Assembly: GCA_009885905.1 (NCBI GenBank)
Contig: VFJU01000567.1
Location: 1 to 10,262, forward strand
Source of the DNA: Verrucomicrobiota bacterium
GTDB lineage: Bacteria; Verrucomicrobiota; Verrucomicrobiia; Verrucomicrobiales; Akkermansiaceae
Reading direction: 5' to 3'
DNA: 10,262 nucleotides
The position numbers and the translations under genes are program-made. Within the stretch, counting starts at the first letter, position 1. Every line of letters starts with the position of its first letter. The notes beneath the pieces are model-generated. The model searched no databases, was not told the DNA's origin, and worked only from the letters and a program-made list of their open reading frames with translations. Of this stretch, positions 6,947 through 10,262 are shown piece by piece.

Positions 6947-9055
6947 ATGCATACGACATTCAGATTTTTTTTAAACAGTTTGATCGCTGTCAGTTCTGCA
7001 CAGGCACAAAATTTTCTCGATCCGTTGGTGGTCACGGCGTCCAAGCTCGAGCAGCAGGCGAGTGATGCGCCGTATTCCTCTGCGGTGATCGGTTCCGAGT
7101 TCATCTGGGACAATACTCGAAGAACGCTGCCGGAGGCGTTGGCTTACACGCCAGGTGTTTTGGTGCAGAAGACTACCCATGGTCACGGCTCACCTTTCAT
7201 TCGTGGGTTCACTGGACGGCAAAACCTTTTGTTAGTTGATGGAATAAGGCTCAACAACTCGACATTCAGAGGCGGTCCCGTGCAGTATTGGAATACGGTG
7301 GATGCGCTTTCCATCGACCATCTAGAACTCATTAAAAGCCAAGGATCAGTTCTCTACGGATCGGATGCAGTCGGTGGCACTCTTAACTCATTCACCAAGT
7401 CGTCGGATTTTCAAAGTCAAAAGACTGATCAGGTTTTTTACGGTGGTGGGGGTTCCTACGAGTTTCGCAGTAATGGCCAAGGGAGCAATATAGGGCGAGT
7501 GGAATCACAGACAGGAGTGGGTGGAAAGTTTGGACTTTGGTTAGGGATTAGTGCAAAAGATTATGGCGACATTGAGGACGACGATCTCGGGCGGATGGTG
7601 GGGACCGGTTACCCAGAGCAGGATCTTGACTCGCGTTTCGATTATGCGGTGACTCCGGAGTCCACGATCACCCTTGGCTTCAATGGGGTGAACCAAGATG
7701 CTATCTCACGCTGGCATCGTACGGTGAATAATCCTGGCTGGGATCAAGACGGACACGTGACCACCCCTGGACTATGGACAAATGACACCTTTGACCAAGA
7801 GCGATCGATGACTTATCTCCGATATGCTGGGGAAAATCCGCAAGCGGGTTCTTTGGTGCAACGCTGGAGTACTACCCTTTCCTATCAAAATTCTTCGGAG
7901 TCAGAATACCAGAATCGGAGTCCAGCGGAGGATAGTGTTAGGCAAGCAAACATCGACGTAGAAACTTTAGGTTTCGATCTATCGTTAGAATCTGCCTTGG
8001 GGCCAGGCACTTTAGTTTATGGGTTAGATTATTACCATGATAAGGTTGACTCGTCAGGATTTAGAAACAATCTCGCCGGCACGAAGTACCGTGAGAGTCT
8101 GCCGATTGCAGATGATTCAGAGTACGATTTGTTAGGAGTTTTCAGTCAATACCTGTGGAAGCCGACGGAGGCGCTTGAAATCACTGGAGGCGGCCGGTAC
8201 ACTTATGCTGAGGCATCATTGGGGCGTTTTTATAGCACTAAGGGAGTGGAACAACCGAGTGAGTCACAAGATTGGAATTCGGTAGTAGGTTCTTTGCGCA
8301 GTCTTTATCATTTGAATACCTGCTGGAGTATTTTTGGAGGAGTTTCTCAGGCGTTCCGAGCGCCGAATCTTGATGATCTCACGGGAAATCTAACGGCAAA
8401 ATCGGGAGTAGATTCGCTAGGATCAACTACGGTTGATCCAGAAGAATTTATCACTTATGAAATAGGAACTCGGCAACTGACGGAAACAACTTCGTTAGAA
8501 TTTTCAGTTTATTACACCGATGCTGAAAAACTAATTACAGCGACACCACTAAGCTCCAAAAGCAAAGACACGATCAACACCAACGCTGGGAATGGCTACG
8601 TGTATGGACTGGAATTGCAGGGAGCGTGGAAATTTCTCCCTCAGTGGAGCGTTACTGGATTTGGCGGCTGGCAAGACGGACGAACAGAGACACCACTTTA
8701 TTTGGATGGTCCTGTGGTGGATAAATCGATGACGCGATTGCTGCCATTCACGGGTTCGGTTGCGCTGCGGTGGACGGATATTTCTGAGCGATTCTGGGTG
8801 GAAGGGCGTTTATTTGGTTCCACGGAAGAAGAAAGAATCACTGTGGAAGACCAGGCGGCAGATAGCCAAAGAATTCCTACAGGAGGCACTCCGGGATACG
8901 TCACGATCTCACTGCGCGCGGGCTGGAATGTGAACGAGCATCTCGATTTGTTGTGCGGGGTTGAAAATCTAACAAATGAAAGCTACCGAGTCCACGGGTC
9001 CGGTCAGAACGAGTCGGGAATCAACGGGATTTTCGGACTCCGATTGAACTGGTAG
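6947..9055 (+). CDS. TonB-dependent outer-membrane receptor
   Basis: This 702-residue beta-barrel receptor imports a scarce ligand such as a metal complex across the outer membrane using energy from TonB. A signal peptide is visible (MHTTFRFFLNSLIAVSSAQA, likely cut after residue 20). A TonB box DPLVVTA (25-31) follows directly. The plug domain spans about 40-150 and includes LPEALAYTPGVLVQ, PFIRGF, NLLLVDGIRLNN and GSVLYGSDAVGGTLN. The rest alternates aromatic and polar residues like barrel strands. It ends in NLTNESYR followed by a final strand with a C-terminal W, as expected for barrel insertion. I chose the ATG at 6947 because it starts the signal peptide; the frame is open to a TTG at 6875 overlapping the polA stop. 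No ExbB, ExbD, TonB or ABC transporter gene is nearby, so the ligand cannot be inferred. The 68 bases before the start are AT-rich and could hold a promoter. Confidence 0.92.
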   Translation: MHTTFRFFLNSLIAVSSAQAQNFLDPLVVTASKLEQQASDAPYSSAVIGSEFIWDNTRRTLPEALAYTPGVLVQKTTHGHGSPFIRGFTGRQNLLLVDGIRLNNSTFRGGPVQYWNTVDALSIDHLELIKSQGSVLYGSDAVGGTLNSFTKSSDFQSQKTDQVFYGGGGSYEFRSNGQGSNIGRVESQTGVGGKFGLWLGISAKDYGDIEDDDLGRMVGTGYPEQDLDSRFDYAVTPESTITLGFNGVNQDAISRWHRTVNNPGWDQDGHVTTPGLWTNDTFDQERSMTYLRYAGENPQAGSLVQRWSTTLSYQNSSESEYQNRSPAEDSVRQANIDVETLGFDLSLESALGPGTLVYGLDYYHDKVDSSGFRNNLAGTKYRESLPIADDSEYDLLGVFSQYLWKPTEALEITGGGRYTYAEASLGRFYSTKGVEQPSESQDWNSVVGSLRSLYHLNTCWSIFGGVSQAFRAPNLDDLTGNLTAKSGVDSLGSTTVDPEEFITYEIGTRQLTETTSLEFSVYYTDAEKLITATPLSSKSKDTINTNAGNGYVYGLELQGAWKFLPQWSVTGFGGWQDGRTETPLYLDGPVVDKSMTRLLPFTGSVALRWTDISERFWVEGRLFGSTEEERITVEDQAADSQRIPTGGTPGYVTISLRAGWNVNEHLDLLCGVENLTNESYRVHGSGQNESGINGIFGLRLNW

Positions 9056-9071
9056 ACAGCACCAATGAAAT

Positions 9072-9428
9072 TTACCGCCGCCGTTCCAAGTGAACGGCAA
9101 CGCACTCTGTATCTGGTAATATGTGCTTCTCGATAGTTATAGCCACGGCTTCTAACGGATAATTTCCAAGCAGGTGATTGGCAATGTCTATTGCTAGCGT
9201 CTCTATAAGATGGCGAGGCCGAGAGCTGGCGAGAGATTGAATTTCTAACGAGACAGCGTAGTAGTCAACGGTACGGGAAATTTCATCTGATAGACCGTCA
9301 AACCCCTGAGATGGAGTCATGCGAATAGTGACGAGCAGCGTTTGAACGTCGGCTCGTTCATCGTCCGGTACGCCGATATGGGCGCTGACGCGGAGACGGC
9401 GGATTTCAATCGTGTCAGGTGCTTGCAT
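9072..9428 (-). CDS. folB: Dihydroneopterin aldolase (folate biosynthesis)
   Basis: FolB splits 7,8-dihydroneopterin into 6-hydroxymethyl-7,8-dihydropterin and glycolaldehyde, a middle step of folate synthesis in the cytoplasm. The 118-residue product has the normal family length. It shows IRRLRVSAHIGVPDDERADVQ near the N-terminus with the conserved glutamate E24, TVDYYAV with Y56, HLIETLA (73-79) with E77, which binds the pterin, and ITIEKHILPD with the likely catalytic K101. The frame is open further upstream to 9647, but that sequence lies inside the preceding gene. I chose the ATG at 9428 because homology begins at once after it. It overlaps the end of the HAD-Nudix gene by 14 bases, which suggests one transcript and possible translational coupling. 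Its stop is 16 bases from the stop of the convergent TonB receptor gene, with no clear terminator between them. Confidence 0.92.
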   Translation of the reverse strand: MQAPDTIEIRRLRVSAHIGVPDDERADVQTLLVTIRMTPSQGFDGLSDEISRTVDYYAVSLEIQSLASSRPRHLIETLAIDIANHLLGNYPLEAVAITIEKHILPDTECVAVHLERRR

Positions 9429-10262
9429 GAGGAATGAGACCGCGTTGGAGTGCCTCCGTGAGGAGGAAGCGCGTTGGTTGGTTGAGATTAAGAGTGAGCG
9501 CTTTGATCGGGCAGAGCCATTGAAATTCTTCGGCCTCGTTATTAAGTAACACGGTGGTCGAGGTAGCTCTGGCAACGTAGTTGAGGAGAAGAAAATGCTC
9601 GCGGTGCTGAAACTCTGGTGAGTCGATACAGTCTTGAACGACGACAAACATCACCTCCACGAGTTTGAGGTTTGTTTCCTCGAAAATCTCACGCTGGAGA
9701 GCTGTGGTGGCAGACTCGCCCCGTTCGATTTTTCCTCCTGGGATGCCCCAGCGACCGCCCCATTTGTGAGTACGGACCATCAGCACAAGTCCGGTGCCGT
9801 CATGGATCAGTGCGCCGACCGTGGCCACAGGCCGAGAAACGCCACGACGGCGGTCTAGCAGATTTCTCAATACCCCGAGATCTGGCACGGTAATGTCTGG
9901 GCGGACTGCTGCTAGAATCTCTGCGTGGTTGTAGCCAGTGAGCACAGCAATAGAAGATATGCCGCCATGGCGCGCGGTTTCTACATCGTGCGTCATGTCT
10001 CCTACGAACGCTGTCTCTGCGGGATTTAAATTATGAGTGATGAGTATTTGATGAATTACCTCGCGCTTATCTAACACGCTAGAATATGTTGCCTCGAAGT
10101 GATCACGCAATCCGAACTCGTCCAATTGCCGCTCGAAAGCGGTGGTATCCATAGAGGTAAGGACAAAAGCACGAATTCCAAGTGAGGAGCACCATTCCAA
10201 TTTTTCACGTGCATGAGGAAGGATGGTGACTGGAGTGACGGCGGCATCGAAGGCTGGCCGGA
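9415..10262 (-). CDS. HAD-family phosphatase fused to a Nudix hydrolase (5' end outside the window)
   Basis: The frame runs open to the window edge, so the N-terminus is missing; 281 residues are visible. Visible residues 1-130 are the later part of a HAD phosphatase of the phosphoglycolate-phosphatase type: motif II in FVLTSMD (T35), the motif III lysine in LDKREV (K65) and motif IV GDMTHD (D89, D92). Motif I with the nucleophile aspartate should lie beyond position 10262. After a short RRRG linker, residues about 144-278 form a Nudix domain. Its box begins at GGKIERGES and continues to REIFEET (G176, E182, R190, E191, E194, E195), with N where the consensus has G near the end. Nudix enzymes hydrolyse nucleoside diphosphates linked to other groups. 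It overlaps folB by 14 bases, so a role in processing dihydroneopterin phosphates is plausible. Other nucleotide or housecleaning substrates remain possible. Confidence 0.88.
   Translation of the reverse strand, partial: RPAFDAAVTPVTILPHAREKLEWCSSLGIRAFVLTSMDTTAFERQLDEFGLRDHFEATYSSVLDKREVIHQILITHNLNPAETAFVGDMTHDVETARHGGISSIAVLTGYNHAEILAAVRPDITVPDLGVLRNLLDRRRGVSRPVATVGALIHDGTGLVLMVRTHKWGGRWGIPGGKIERGESATTALQREIFEETNLKLVEVMFVVVQDCIDSPEFQHREHFLLLNYVARATSTTVLLNNEAEEFQWLCPIKALTLNLNQPTRFLLTEALQRGLIPHAST

Overview
The window looks like ordinary chromosomal DNA from a Gram-negative bacterium. An outer-membrane TonB-dependent receptor with a signal peptide and C-terminal aromatic residue supports the Gram-negative call. 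The moderately GC-rich composition, the near absence of Shine-Dalgarno sequences and the resemblance of the DEDDy exonuclease to proteins I associate with Verrucomicrobiota suggest that phylum. The assignment is inference from memory and was not tested.

Left part (1-2314, all plus strand): a TerC/Alx-family membrane protein with unusually G/C-ending codons, then RNase PH (rph), then a very short ORF for a possible 35-residue single-pass membrane peptide. Middle (2315-6878): a minus-strand DEDDy 3'-5' exonuclease, divergent from a plus-strand protein of unassigned family. That protein carries what look like the landmarks of an aminoglycoside-phosphotransferase-like kinase fold. A complete DNA polymerase I (polA) with intact 5' nuclease, proofreading and polymerase motifs follows. 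Right part: a TonB-dependent receptor (plus strand) converges on a minus-strand pair, a HAD phosphatase-Nudix hydrolase fusion (its 5' end lies outside the window) and dihydroneopterin aldolase (folB), overlapping by 14 bases.

The most interesting reading is the HAD-Nudix-folB unit. A Nudix pyrophosphatase and a HAD phosphatase are the two activities needed to turn dihydroneopterin triphosphate into dihydroneopterin, the substrate of FolB. Here they appear to be fused and possibly translationally coupled to FolB. The second is the kinase-like protein at 3005-4030. Both proposals rest on motif reading only. I see no mobile element, CRISPR array, tRNA or rRNA, and no gene-free stretch longer than about 185 bases.
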